Assembly (NCBI RefSeq): GCF_003113895.1
Contig: NZ_BDUD01000001.1
Coordinates: 2,562,713-2,626,712, forward strand
Length of the DNA: 64,000 nt
Source: Nostoc commune NIES-4072
Lineage (GTDB): Bacteria; Cyanobacteriota; Cyanobacteriia; Cyanobacteriales; Nostocaceae
Reading direction: 5' to 3'
A program made the translations under genes and the position numbers. Shown here piece after piece: positions 28,801-37,065 of this stretch (position 1 is its first letter; each line of letters starts with the position of its first letter). The notes under the pieces were generated by a model. That model worked only from the letters and a program-made list of their open reading frames with translations. It searched no databases and was not told where the DNA came from.

Positions 28801-29458
28801 GATTGATGCTTCATTACTGATATCTAGCGAACTTCAACAAACAACACTTGATATTATGGCGCTACCAGTACCTTCTTTATCAAATAAGAAAGCCTTAGCG
28901 ATATCAGGAGATACTTTTTCATCTACACCATTACTTGCTGCATCTACTTTCACAACAACCATAGAAACCCAATCTAGTTATTCTCAAGAACCAGAGAATA
29001 AATTACCGATAGAAACCCAACCCAGTTACTCTCAAGAAACAGAGAATAAATTACCAAAAGTTGTTTTAGTAGTAGATGACGCAATTAGTTTGCGCCAAAC
29101 TATCTCTCTCACACTGCAAAAATCTGGTTATCAAGTAATACAAGCTCAAAATGGTGTAGAAGCTCTAGAAAAGTTACAGTTACATCCAGAAATACAAGTT
29201 GTTATCTCCGATTTAGAGATGCCACGAATGAATGGTTTTGAGTTGTTGGGCAATTTCCGTCAATACCCCAATTTAGCAAAAATACCTGTAGTGATTCTCA
29301 CTTCTCGCAGCGCTGAAAAACATCGCCAGCTTGCTCAAGAATTGGGTGCAAAGGCTTACATAACTAAGCCTTATTTAGAACATGAGTTCCTTTCTACAAT
29401 TAAGGAGTTAACTAACAGTAATACAGATAATTTAAACCATTTAGTCATTAGTCATTAG
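25817..29458 (+). CDS. pixL: CheA-type hybrid histidine kinase PixL
   Basis: A 1213-residue kinase. An N-terminal Hpt domain carries phospho-His50 in RATHTLKGGAAN. A long variable linker includes a second Hpt-like helical region (about 155-245). Dimerisation and CheA ATPase domains follow (HLVRNAFDHGIEAP, VIEVRDDGQGLN, ISGRGMGLDIVRTQM, about 690-850), then a CheW-like regulatory domain (about 855-1010) and a C-terminal receiver with Asp1132 in VVISDLEMPRMNGFELL. It phosphorylates PixG/PixH in response to PixJ. Just before the receiver a short peptide motif (ETQ.SYSQE.ENKLP) is duplicated. The last codons and the TAG stop lie in TTAGTCA heptads. No Shine-Dalgarno sequence is seen before the ATG. 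Confidence 0.93.
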   Translation: MITDNEIREQGYIYFLAEAPELVQIIEQELFSLSEDYSTAKVHNLMRATHTLKGGAANVGLEVIKMIAHFLEDVFKALYNPKVIVDAELQTLLLQAYECLSIALNTELIGSTVNNEELLHRATSVFAQLQDKLGDAFGAETHIPTSEELGFDIVQSVFEVGVEQRLNSIAEAVNNPPSNDEFIEFLHSQAEVFLGLAESLNLPGLGEISQTILSALQANPTQVQQIAEIALVDLQQAQKLVLEGDRTSGGKTSPALQKLTTMTNNELSEELQNNSEEQFYQFITTSDNNKNQSVKPTTAKFYLKVIRYIFGWFNHEIKVPEAELNFDLMVPRLEKENLLGYIDNWLKNFLNFVQDAEDSQSLSLYRHGIILIILFAVIKFQYSVEKSDSYISVIKILQTQIHKLAQEYKNYPPVTNKEKNWLDNPKLQTLLVLKEIPNSSSQTTENLLEAIWGEEASENFTEQVVTTTNDDSSVKLDSLTVNEQEIVNVPETAIEVMPDLATQINKEIEDKSEYVQTKNLRQPSFIRVDTERLQHLNYLAGESLIYQKRHSLQNEQVKEIIGQLIQQLTRHQTTLNELRDLPLQIQNIASQQTQNFAVDFDSLEMDVYTDFQMTLHEAIEEILQLQETTESLDLLVTQAAQIGDKQENLTLNIIDSLVEARMSPLGNILNRFPHMVDKLGNVHAKLVELKLSGTEVLVDKAIAEKLYDPLLHLVRNAFDHGIEAPQLRRELGKPEQGLIEIRAYHQGSQTVIEVRDDGQGLNLDRIRRKAAEFYPIQSEEKIISYASNLAESELLDMIFSPGFSTAAKVSEISGRGMGLDIVRTQMNALNGSISVQSLPKQGTIFILKIPFSMTTEKLMLVQAKGVVYALILDSIEKILIPSEQQIKEIEGKKVLHWNTDDDETIVCLRQLSKLISYNDSCLNNDTLYNTSSNHDPSIAKNPVLLLRRNQGRFALEVDQIIGEQELVIRPLGNAIAPPKYIYGCSSLANGNLILVIDASLLISSELQQTTLDIMALPVPSLSNKKALAISGDTFSSTPLLAASTFTTTIETQSSYSQEPENKLPIETQPSYSQETENKLPKVVLVVDDAISLRQTISLTLQKSGYQVIQAQNGVEALEKLQLHPEIQVVISDLEMPRMNGFELLGNFRQYPNLAKIPVVILTSRSAEKHRQLAQELGAKAYITKPYLEHEFLSTIKELTNSNTDNLNHLVISH

Positions 29459-29475
29459 TCATTGGTCATTTGGTT
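29437..29475. repeat. TTAGTCA / TTGGTCA heptads over the pixL stop codon
   Basis: Four to five heptads encode the last residues (LVISH) and stop of PixL and run on into the intergenic region. They are the same family as the array before murQ. Confidence 0.85.
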
Positions 29476-29540
29476 AATAAGTAATGACTCTCCCATTGCG
29501 GTTAGATATTTTGAGAAATGCGATCGCCTTAATTACTAGG

Positions 29541-29667
29541 TATAGGACTCATATTTGATTTTTGAACAAAACTCAGTACACCTTTATTCCTTCTTCCCAG
29601 TCCCCAGTCCCCAGTTCCCAATCCCTTACCTTTAGGACTGATTCAGAAATCAAATCGGATTGCTATA
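29541..29667. mobile_element. MITE-like element, copy A
   Basis: Terminal inverted repeats of 25 nt lie at 29541-29565 (TATAGGACTC...TTTGATTTTTGA) and 29643-29667 (TCAGAAATCAAA...CTATA), with 20 of 25 positions matching. The inside carries CCAGTCCC heptads. There is no coding capacity. The right end overlaps the stop codon of the Uma2 gene. A second copy with the same ends is at 59074-59226. Confidence 0.75.
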
Positions 29668-30358
29668 GATTATTTGGATCTACACCTAGAGAACGTAAGT
29701 ACTGCGCTAATTGTTCGGCCCTTTGTCGCTGCTGTTCTACCTGTTCTGCATCTGTCAAATAGCGATTTCCTCGCTCATCATACCAACATAAAAACTCCTG
29801 TTGTATCCCGGCAATTACAGCTTGGTGTCGCCCAATACCTAACCCCACCTCTGGCATCAAATAGGGTTCACCTATTTGTAGTTGGTAGTTTCCATCTATC
29901 AATTTATACAATTCAAAGGGTTGATGTTGGTCGCGTCGCCAAAACTCAGGGTTATAAATTACGTAGTACAATACACCAAGTTTTCTGTATATATCTAGCT
30001 TCTCGTCGTATTCACCTCCGGGAGTGTGGGATACCATTTCTAATGTGAATATTGGAACTACCCCATTTTCTTCCCAAACTGCGTAACTTTTGCGTGATTT
30101 ACCTCCCTTTTTCCGTTCTACTCCTACACTTAAAAAAGCATCTGGTACTACAGGTACTCTGGGATTTATCCCTGTGGTGTGATATACTCCCATATCTACT
30201 CCGAAGTACCAATCCATACGATTTGCCCAAATGGAGTTGAGTAAGAAGAGTAAAATGTTGGGCAAAAAGTTTTGGTCTTCGTTATCCACTGGCGTATCGT
30301 CTGAACAGGGAAGTTCATCAGTAGTTGGTAACGCATTTTTGAGATCAGGTGAGAGCAT
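29663..30358 (-). CDS. Uma2-family (DUF820) putative endonuclease
   Basis: A 231-residue member of the Uma2 family, which has a PD-(D/E)XK restriction-endonuclease-like fold and is greatly expanded in cyanobacteria. Visible family blocks are PVVPDAFLSVGV, IFTLEMVSHTPGGEYDEKLDIYRKLGVLYYVIYNP and the coiled C-terminus QRQRAEQLAQYLRSLGVDPNNL. The acidic residues and the following Lys fit the nuclease core. Function in cells is unproven; many copies are linked to mobile DNA. Its TAG stop is formed inside the end of a MITE-like element. Confidence 0.85.
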   Translation of the reverse strand: MLSPDLKNALPTTDELPCSDDTPVDNEDQNFLPNILLFLLNSIWANRMDWYFGVDMGVYHTTGINPRVPVVPDAFLSVGVERKKGGKSRKSYAVWEENGVVPIFTLEMVSHTPGGEYDEKLDIYRKLGVLYYVIYNPEFWRRDQHQPFELYKLIDGNYQLQIGEPYLMPEVGLGIGRHQAVIAGIQQEFLCWYDERGNRYLTDAEQVEQQRQRAEQLAQYLRSLGVDPNNL

Positions 30359-30412
30359 AACCGTTGTCTCGCTGGCGTTTGATGCCCTTATTATATATGA
30401 GTGACGAAAAGT

Positions 30413-31309
30413 TTAGCGTTTGGGCGCAGCCTCACCAAACTTAATTAAAAGTGCGATCGCAATACTAACAAGCAAAATTAACGTCATACTTAAAGCTGAA
30501 CCAAATCCCCAATTTTGCGTTGCTCCCAAAAACTGGTTATAAACTAACCGCGCCGCCGTCATACTAGAAGCACCACCAAGTAATTCTGGATCGACAAAAT
30601 CCCCCAAACCTGTGATAAATACAAGCATGGAAGCAGCCGCAATTCCAGGCAAAATTTGCGGTACGGTTACTTGGCAAAAAGTTTCTCCCGGATTTGCACC
30701 TAAATCAGCCGCCGCTTCTAGTAATCGCTTGTCTAGCTTTTCGAGAGAAGCATATAAAATCAAAACCATATAGGGTAACAAGCTGTAACTCATACCAATA
30801 AATACAGCTTGACTCTGGTTAAGTAATTCCAAAGTAGGTAAGCCTAAATTACTGAGTAAACTGTTCAGTAAACCAGTAGGGCGAAGAATTGTAATCCAAG
30901 CATAAGAACGGAGTAACGAGGAAGTCCACAAAGGTAAGACAAAGCCTAATAGTAGCAAATTCCGCCAACGCTGCGGTGCTATCTGAGCAATCCAATAGGC
31001 GACGGGGAAGCCCAAAATTAAACAAATTATTGTAGTGCCAAACGCAAAAAATAGCGATCGCACAATTACTTGCACATAAAGAGGGTCAAATATGCGGATG
31101 TAATTTTTGAATCCGTTGGGATTAACCAAATCTCCTGGCCGGATGTCTGCAACTAAACTTAACTGGAAAATGATCAAAGTTGGCAGCACCAACAAAAGTA
31201 ATAACCAAATCCCAGATGGTGCAAGTAATACCAAAGGTTGCAGCCAATTCGCTCGTGGACGATGCAATTCTTGTATTTTAGAAATATCACTTTTTTGAAA
31301 ATTCACCAC
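30413..31309 (-). CDS. potB: Spermidine/putrescine ABC transporter permease PotB
   Basis: A 298-residue six-helix inner-membrane permease of the PotB type. The coupling loop reads EAAADLGANPGETFCQVTVPQILPGI. It imports polyamines with PotD, encoded upstream on the same strand. PotC and PotA are not in the window. The start is GTG at 31309 (or the next GTG codon). The only ribosome-binding sequences are the AGGAG cores of the 22-copy heptad array ending at the start codon. Confidence 0.9.
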   Translation of the reverse strand: MVNFQKSDISKIQELHRPRANWLQPLVLLAPSGIWLLLLLVLPTLIIFQLSLVADIRPGDLVNPNGFKNYIRIFDPLYVQVIVRSLFFAFGTTIICLILGFPVAYWIAQIAPQRWRNLLLLGFVLPLWTSSLLRSYAWITILRPTGLLNSLLSNLGLPTLELLNQSQAVFIGMSYSLLPYMVLILYASLEKLDKRLLEAAADLGANPGETFCQVTVPQILPGIAAASMLVFITGLGDFVDPELLGGASSMTAARLVYNQFLGATQNWGFGSALSMTLILLVSIAIALLIKFGEAAPKR

Positions 31310-31462
31310 TCCTAACTCCTAACTCCTAACTCCTAACTCCTAACTCCTAACTCCTAACTCCTAACTCCTAACTCCTAACTCCTAACTCCTAACTCCTAAC
31401 TCCTAACTCCTAACTCCTAACTCCTAACTCCTAACTCCTAACTCCTAACTCCTAACTCCTAA
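31309..31462 (-). repeat. 22 perfect tandem copies of GGAGTTA between potD and potB
   Basis: On the plus strand CTCCTAA repeats without interruption from 31309 to 31462 (22 x 7 nt). It fills nearly the whole potD-potB gap, and the potB start codon overlaps its edge. Read on the mRNA strand it places a Shine-Dalgarno-like AGGAG every seven bases. Confidence 0.95.
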
Positions 31463-31467
31463 CTATT

Positions 31468-32553
31468 TTACCCGCTAGTTAATTGAGTCCAATAGCGATC
31501 GTAAACTTCTTCAAATTCTCCTACAGGAGTAACACGTTCACAATTTGCTAAAAGTGATTCTGAGGGAAATAAATTAGGATTCTTTTGGGTTGTTTTTGGC
31601 AATTGCTCAAATCCAGCATTATTAGGCGTAGAAATATTCAGACGCTGACTGATTTGGGCTGCTAATTCTGGTTGCAAAATCATATTAATCCAAGCATAAG
31701 CTCCAGCTAAATTAGGGGCTGTTTTAGGAATTACAATAGTGTCTGTCCACAATGAAGAACCACTGCGAGGAATTACATATTTGAGTTTAGGGTTTTCTTG
31801 AGAGATTCTCACAGCATCTGCTGAATAGCACATTGCCAATAGTAAATCTCCTGCTAGAATTTGATTTTGCCAAGCGTCGGTGTCAAAACGTGCGATCGCA
31901 GGTTTTAGCACTTTCAACTTTTCATAAGCTTGTTTGATTTCTTGTTCATTTTTAGAGTTGTAAGAGTAACCTAGCATCCGTAACGTCGCACCCATCACTT
32001 CTCTAACATCATTGAGCAAGGTCATCTGCTGATTAAGTTGCTTTTGGTTTTGCCAAAGGTAATCCCAGTCTTGTGGTGCATCTTTGATTTTTTCGGAATT
32101 GTAAAGTAAACCTGTTGTCCCCCAGTTAAAAGGAATGCTATATCGGTTATTTGGGTCATAGCTAGGATTTTGAAACCGGGGGAATAAATTCTCTAAACCG
32201 ATTAAGCGATCGTGATCTATTTCTGTTAATAAACCTTTGTTTACCATCTTTTGCACCATGTAATCGGATGGATAGATGATGCTGTAAGTACCACCGCCTC
32301 CAGCTTGCAATTTCGCCAGCATGACATCATTGGAATCATAAACATCCGCTAGCACTTTCATACCGGTTTGGGTGCTAAAGGTTTTCAATAATTGGTTGTC
32401 AGTATATTGCGTCCAGGTAAAGATATAAAGTTGGTCGCGTTGACCCGAAGTATTAGAATTAGCACGGACTTCAGCTAGCCTCCAGCCACAACCAGCTAAA
32501 GATAAGCCAGAAAACCCTGCCACCCCTTTTAAAAATTGGCGTCTGTTAGTCAT
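31468..32553 (-). CDS. potD: Polyamine ABC transporter substrate-binding protein PotD
   Basis: A 361-residue periplasmic binding protein. The N-terminus reads TNRRQFLKG followed by a hydrophobic stretch and LAGC, that is a twin-arginine motif plus lipobox, so it is probably a Tat-exported lipoprotein. The body has the PotD pattern (LYIFTWTQYTDNQLLKTFSTQTG, IIYPSDYMVQKM, YSIPFNWGTTGLLYN, AYAWINMILQPELAAQIS). First gene of a potD-potB transcript. Confidence 0.92.
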   Translation of the reverse strand: MTNRRQFLKGVAGFSGLSLAGCGWRLAEVRANSNTSGQRDQLYIFTWTQYTDNQLLKTFSTQTGMKVLADVYDSNDVMLAKLQAGGGGTYSIIYPSDYMVQKMVNKGLLTEIDHDRLIGLENLFPRFQNPSYDPNNRYSIPFNWGTTGLLYNSEKIKDAPQDWDYLWQNQKQLNQQMTLLNDVREVMGATLRMLGYSYNSKNEQEIKQAYEKLKVLKPAIARFDTDAWQNQILAGDLLLAMCYSADAVRISQENPKLKYVIPRSGSSLWTDTIVIPKTAPNLAGAYAWINMILQPELAAQISQRLNISTPNNAGFEQLPKTTQKNPNLFPSESLLANCERVTPVGEFEEVYDRYWTQLTSG

Positions 32554-32976
32554 TAAGTTAGAAGCTGTTTATCAACAACCTCTAGATTACGGTATACCTA
32601 GTAGCCCCTGCCGTGATTTTTGGGGATAAATGTGTCAATCTTCACACTTACTGTAGAGCTTGCTTAATCTATGGTGGTTGTCCTGCCTTAACCAGATCCT
32701 TGCATGTAAGCAGTTCTTCATCATACGGGTATCAGTGGCACAAGAAACCCAAAGTTTTTGCAGATGAAATTATGTAGATTTTGACTATATAGCTTAGACT
32801 AGTAAATCTATCATCATATTTTTTATAGCTTCAATCAATAGGCTGTTATGCTCTTCCCAAGAAAGCCAAACAAGTTTGTAGAGAATTGCGGCACAAAGTA
32901 GTTAAATATGTTGTTAAACATTTGTAAACTGTTAGCAGCCGAGTAGCCGCGTGTCACATCTTGTTAAGGAATTATC
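32554..32976. other. 423-nt divergent intergenic region potD / cruF
   Basis: It must hold promoters for potD (minus) and cruF (plus). I see no repeat array, RNA gene or clear operator. TTAAGGA before the cruF ATG is its ribosome-binding site. Confidence 0.5.
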
Positions 32977-33888
32977 ATGAGACAACTTGTTATTGCTGAA
33001 CGCGTATGCCTGATTGGTCATATCGTGTCAAAAGCCTTTGGACTGGTAGGGATGCTACTGGTCGTACCTAATGCCGAAATACTTTTCAACTTATCGCAGG
33101 TTGGAGAAACTGCCGTACAGTTAAGTATGGCAGGTGGCGGTGTAGTTGATATCATCTTGGGGACAATAGCTGTCTCTATTTATGCCTACCGAACGCTAGG
33201 ATTAGGAACTTGGCTAGCATTTATGCTGCCGGCTATGTTTATTTCCTTGGGTAGTGAACTACTGGGAACCAGCACGGGTTTTCCATTTGGTGATTATAGC
33301 TACTTAAGTGGCTTGGGTTATAAGATTGCGGGGCTAGTTCCTTTCACAATTCCTTTATCTTGGTTTTATGTTGGGCTGTCGTCTTATTTAATTGCGAGAA
33401 TCGGTTTGAAAGTGGCACAAAAACCTAGTTGGGGACGCCATATTGCGGCTATAGCCGTTGGTGCTTTACTCTTCACTTGCTGGGATTTTGCCCTTGAGCC
33501 AGCGATGAGTCAAACTTCTCTACCTTTTTGGTATTGGGAACACCCAGGAGCTTTCTTTGGCACACCTTACCAGAACTATGCAGGTTGGTTTGGTACTAGT
33601 GCCCTGTTTATGAGTGTGGCAGGATTGTTGTGGAGAAACGCTTCGATTAAATTAGAGCGATCGCAACTTAATCTACCCTTAGTCGTTTATTTAACTAACT
33701 TTGCCTTCGCCGCCGGACTAAGCTTGGCCGCTGGATTCTACATCCCAGTGTTGCTCGGTTTATTTCTTGGTGTAGTTCCCGCCGTGGCTCTGTGGTTAAG
33801 CAGTTCAACCACTCCTATTCCAGTTGCTGTTGAACCAGCAAGCAACGAAGTCTCGGTGGCAAGAAGCGTTAAAGTTGCCTTGAAATAA
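32977..33888 (+). CDS. cruF: Carotenoid 1',2'-hydratase CruF
   Basis: A 303-residue polytopic membrane protein of the CruF (DUF422) family, with about seven helices and the family block GTSTGFPFGDYSYLSGLGYK followed by VPFTIPLSWFYVGLSSYL and CWDFALEPAMS. CruF hydrates the psi end of gamma-carotene-type intermediates, giving the 1'-OH on the myxol branch. cruG follows on the same strand, the usual cyanobacterial pair for myxol glycosides. Confidence 0.93.
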   Translation: MRQLVIAERVCLIGHIVSKAFGLVGMLLVVPNAEILFNLSQVGETAVQLSMAGGGVVDIILGTIAVSIYAYRTLGLGTWLAFMLPAMFISLGSELLGTSTGFPFGDYSYLSGLGYKIAGLVPFTIPLSWFYVGLSSYLIARIGLKVAQKPSWGRHIAAIAVGALLFTCWDFALEPAMSQTSLPFWYWEHPGAFFGTPYQNYAGWFGTSALFMSVAGLLWRNASIKLERSQLNLPLVVYLTNFAFAAGLSLAAGFYIPVLLGLFLGVVPAVALWLSSSTTPIPVAVEPASNEVSVARSVKVALK

Positions 33889-33895
33889 GTTTATA

Positions 33896-34060
33896 GATTG
33901 GGGAGTGGGGGAGCAGGGGGGCAGAGGAGACAAGGGGACAAGGGGACTTAAATCAGAACTTGCAACAAGTGTTTCCCCTTGTCCCCAATTCTCAAGAGTC
34001 CCCAAGTCCTCTTTCCCATGCCCAATGCCCCATTCCCTATGCCCATTTGTTTTGTATAGC
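33896..34060. repeat. GGGGACAA / CCCCTTGTCCCC low-complexity spacer between cruF and cruG
   Basis: Runs of GGGGGAGCAGGGGGGC, CAAGGGGACAAGGGGAC and then CCCCTTGTCCCC and TTCCCATGCCCAATGCCCC fill the gap. The G-rich and C-rich halves are complementary and can fold. No gene is present. Confidence 0.75.
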
Positions 34061-34073
34061 CGCGAGATTTTAA

Positions 34074-35309
34074 TTGATAAGTATTTTGACAACAGCAGAC
34101 AACGCTTTGATAGTAGAAAGCGCCATTTCCCTTTTATTGCTACTTATCCAAGTACCAGCAACGGCGATTCTATTTTCGCGCCTGCTAAAGGGGCCAAGAC
34201 GGCTTCCTCCAATAGAACCGCAACAGCCGACACTGGAGCTTTTGGGTAAGGTTAGCGTTGTCGTTCCCACGCTGAACGAGGCGCTTCGCATTAGTCCTCT
34301 GTTGGCTGGTTTAAGTCATCAAAGCTACGAAGTTCGGGAAATTATTGTTGTAGACAGCAAGTCTGTTGATGGTACACCCGACTTGGTAAAAGCGACACAG
34401 CAGAAAGATCCGCGTTTTCGCGTGATGACAGATGACCCCTTACCCTCTGGTTGGGTGGGACGTCCTTGGGCGTTGCATAATGGTTTTCTCTTTAGTTCTG
34501 AGGGTAGTCAGTGGTTTCTGGGGCTGGATGCTGATATCCAACCACATCCTGGTTTGGTTGCTGGTTTGGTGAAAACGGCCGAAGCACAGGGCTATGATCT
34601 CGTTTCCCTTTCACCCCAGTTTATCCTCAAATATCCGGGAGAGTGCTGGCTACAACCGGCTTTGTTGATTACTCTGCTTTACCGATTTGACCCGGCTGGG
34701 ATCAATACAGAGCAGCCAGAACGGGTGATGGCAAATGGGCAGTGTTTTTTGTGTCGCCGCTCCGTTTTAGCTGCTGTGGGTGGCTATAGCAGTGCGAGTG
34801 GTTCTTTTTGTGATGATGTGACTTTGGCACGAAATATTGCTGTTCAAGGGTATAAGGTGGGCTTTTTAGATGGCGCAAAGGTGCTAAAAGTACGGATGTA
34901 TGAAGGGGCGATGGAGACGTGGAAGGAATGGGGGCGGAGTCTCGATCTTAAAGATGCAACTTCTCGTTCACAGTTGTGGGGAGATTTGTGGCTACTCACA
35001 TCTGTTCAAGGTCTACCCCTTTTAATAGTACTTACTTTTTTCTTGATTTCCCCGCCACTCTCGTACTCGCTACACACGGGATTAATCGCGTTACCCACTC
35101 CCCCACTTCTTCTGCTAGGACTAAATTTATTTTTGGTGGTAATTCGCTTTGCTATGCTAATTGCGATCGCACCTTCTTACGATCGCAAAAGCGCAAAAGG
35201 CGGCTGGTTATTCTGGCTTTCCCCTTTTGCTGATCCCTTAGCTGTGCTACGAATCTTCTTATCTGCATTCCACAAGCCACGCGAGTGGCGGGGACGCAAA
35301 TATATATAG
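34074..35309 (+). CDS. cruG: Carotenoid 2'-O-glycosyltransferase CruG
   Basis: A 411-residue membrane-associated family 2 glycosyltransferase. An N-terminal helix precedes the GT-A domain: SVVVPTLNEALRISPLL, VDSKSVDGT, and GLDADIQPHPGL with the DxD metal site, then SGSFCDDVTLARNI and about three C-terminal helices. CruG attaches the sugar to the 2'-OH of myxol after CruF. The start is TTG at 34074, with no ATG in a better place, so the exact N-terminus is uncertain. Confidence 0.9.
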   Translation: MISILTTADNALIVESAISLLLLLIQVPATAILFSRLLKGPRRLPPIEPQQPTLELLGKVSVVVPTLNEALRISPLLAGLSHQSYEVREIIVVDSKSVDGTPDLVKATQQKDPRFRVMTDDPLPSGWVGRPWALHNGFLFSSEGSQWFLGLDADIQPHPGLVAGLVKTAEAQGYDLVSLSPQFILKYPGECWLQPALLITLLYRFDPAGINTEQPERVMANGQCFLCRRSVLAAVGGYSSASGSFCDDVTLARNIAVQGYKVGFLDGAKVLKVRMYEGAMETWKEWGRSLDLKDATSRSQLWGDLWLLTSVQGLPLLIVLTFFLISPPLSYSLHTGLIALPTPPLLLLGLNLFLVVIRFAMLIAIAPSYDRKSAKGGWLFWLSPFADPLAVLRIFLSAFHKPREWRGRKYI

Positions 35310-35347
35310 TGGGGCATTGGGCATTAATTATTCTTCCCCTGCCTTCC

Positions 35348-36256
35348 CTACTCCTCTTCACCTCCTAGTTGATCCCCGCGTTCCAGTTCCCAAAGAATTT
35401 GATTTCCTTCACGGCGTACCCGTGACACTATCCAGTTTCGCCAGCGCCATTGATCTCCGCGACTGGTAACAGCGCTGGCGTGGACATCCATCAAGTCTGC
35501 TAACTCAGAACTAGTGATTAAATAGCCTTTCTCTGAAATTTCGTCAGCGATACGCAGAGTTTCGACCAAGCTGCGGAGTTGCGAAACCCTCATTTCTGGC
35601 GGTTTTTCATCGATTGCGGCCGCAGTTGGCCCAGTAGATGGTTCCATAACGGTTATATCTGGTGCAGAAGTACTGATTTCTTGGGGACTTTGGTTAATTA
35701 TTCTAGAGTTTTTTTCATAATCAGCTACTTTTGCTACATTTAGCTCATTTATAGAGGGTAAAGATTTGTAAATTTCTGTAGGTGTTAATTGTTGTAGCGA
35801 AGGAATTTTACCACTAGCATAGCTGCGAGCGATCGCATCACAACGTTCGTTACCTATGTTACCAGAATGTCCCCTAACGTGTTGCCATTTTACCTGTTGG
35901 GTATTAAGTTCATCAAGAGTTTCCAAAAGCTCTTGGTTTTGGACGGGTTTACCATCTGACTTTTTCCAGCCTTTCTGTTTCCAGCCTTTCACCCACTTGG
36001 TAACGCAGTTAATTAAGTATTCGCTATCGGTATGAAGGGTGATGGGTTGGGTTTGTTGAGATGTTTGCAGAAATTGGAGGGCTGCGATCGCAGCTTGCAT
36101 TTCCATTTTATTGTTAGTGGTATGAGGGGATGCATCGCCCATTTCGTGGATTGAGCCATCGCTAAAATAGACGACAACTCCCCAACCACCAGGGCCAGGA
36201 TTTCCGGTGCAAGCACCATCGGTATATATGCTTTGGATTATGGGTTGAGTGGACAT
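35348..36256 (-). CDS. rnhA: Ribonuclease HI with C-terminal extension
   Basis: RNase HI degrades RNA in RNA-DNA hybrids. The N-terminal 155 residues hold the catalytic residues: Asp in YTDGACTGNPGPGG, Glu in NKMEMQAA, Asp in LHTDSEYLI, Asp in GNERCDAIARSYA, plus RGHSG. I set the start at ATG 36256 (MSTQPIIQS); the longer frame to 36292 adds a repeat-derived leader. After a linker, a C-terminal module of about 85 residues (SQLRSLVETLRIADEI, SSELADLMDVHASAV, WRWRNWIVSRVRREG) looks like a helix-turn-helix or winged-helix fold and is absent from standard 155-residue RNase HI. Confidence 0.92.
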   Translation of the reverse strand: MSTQPIIQSIYTDGACTGNPGPGGWGVVVYFSDGSIHEMGDASPHTTNNKMEMQAAIAALQFLQTSQQTQPITLHTDSEYLINCVTKWVKGWKQKGWKKSDGKPVQNQELLETLDELNTQQVKWQHVRGHSGNIGNERCDAIARSYASGKIPSLQQLTPTEIYKSLPSINELNVAKVADYEKNSRIINQSPQEISTSAPDITVMEPSTGPTAAAIDEKPPEMRVSQLRSLVETLRIADEISEKGYLITSSELADLMDVHASAVTSRGDQWRWRNWIVSRVRREGNQILWELERGDQLGGEEE

Positions 36257-37065
36257 GGTTAGGGTATCGAACCGCAAAGGACGCATAGACACGAAGTGGC
36301 TTCCCGCAGGGTAGGACGCTAAGGGAAGAGTAGATTAGCTGCGAATTTTTAAAGAACATCCAGGCTATTATACTGGTTCGTACTCCGGGAACAACGTTCC
36401 ACAAGATTGTGGGAAAAAATTGTATTTTGCTATTCGTTGGATAACGCTTACGCTCAACCGAACCTACGAATATTCTTAACCGACGAGTATTGTCATAGCT
36501 GTTAATCAGAAATTTGATAAGATATCCGAAAAGCTACAGGCTCAGGATGTAGACATAAAGTGTTATACCAATTTGAAAAAAAATAGACCATTTGTAGAGA
36601 CGCGATTCATCGCATCTTTACCCAACGATATGTTGCTCATTATGGTTTAAGTCATGTGGAAAAACCCACGAATAACCTAACTCTATTACCAACGCTCTTA
36701 GGGGAAAAATCCCAAGTCTCTTTCTTAAAAAGAGAGAGACTTAAGGGAACTCCAAAAAATAAATTATCTAATTTCTGGACTTCAGTACGACTTTCCCTCC
36801 GCCTGCTCCCTGCCCCCTGCCTCTATAGCGATGGTATATTTTTTTATTTGGAAGTTCCTAAAGAGAGCTTTTCCAGATACCGCGAAAAGTCAACTGTTAT
36901 CAGTTCTGCAATAATTTGAGCTAAATATATTCAATTATTCCAGAGATAATAACAGAGTAGTAAGCTATGTCATTTTTCGATGTAACTAGCTATTTAATTT
37001 TTTAAACCTACGAGCAATTACTTTCTCTACAACAAAAGTCAATTATATTCATAGAATAATGTAGT
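36257..37065. other. 809-nt repeat-rich intergenic region
   Basis: No convincing gene. It contains a repeat like GACACGAAGTGGCTTCCCGC (about 36288-36310), a degenerate copy of the GACGCGATTAATCGCGTC palindrome (about 36597-36617) and a MITE-like element (36745-36860). An 87-codon frame at 36656-36919 runs through the repeats and is not supported. Confidence 0.65.
36745..36860. mobile_element. Small A+T-ended MITE-like element, copy 1
   Basis: The left end GGGAACTCCAAAAAATAAAT and right end ATTTTTTTATTTGGAAGTTCC form an imperfect inverted repeat. Similar ends bound 61405-61551. The interiors differ. Confidence 0.5.

Noticed and set aside
31309..31462. Possible CRISPR array
   Set aside because: The units are only seven bases with no spacers; it is a simple heptad array, as are those at 17.3, 25.2, 25.7, 29.4 and 63.9 kb.
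36656..36919. Open frame of 87 codons between rnhA and the unknown membrane protein
   Set aside because: It runs through a MITE-like element and low-complexity sequence, with no ribosome-binding site or recognisable domain.
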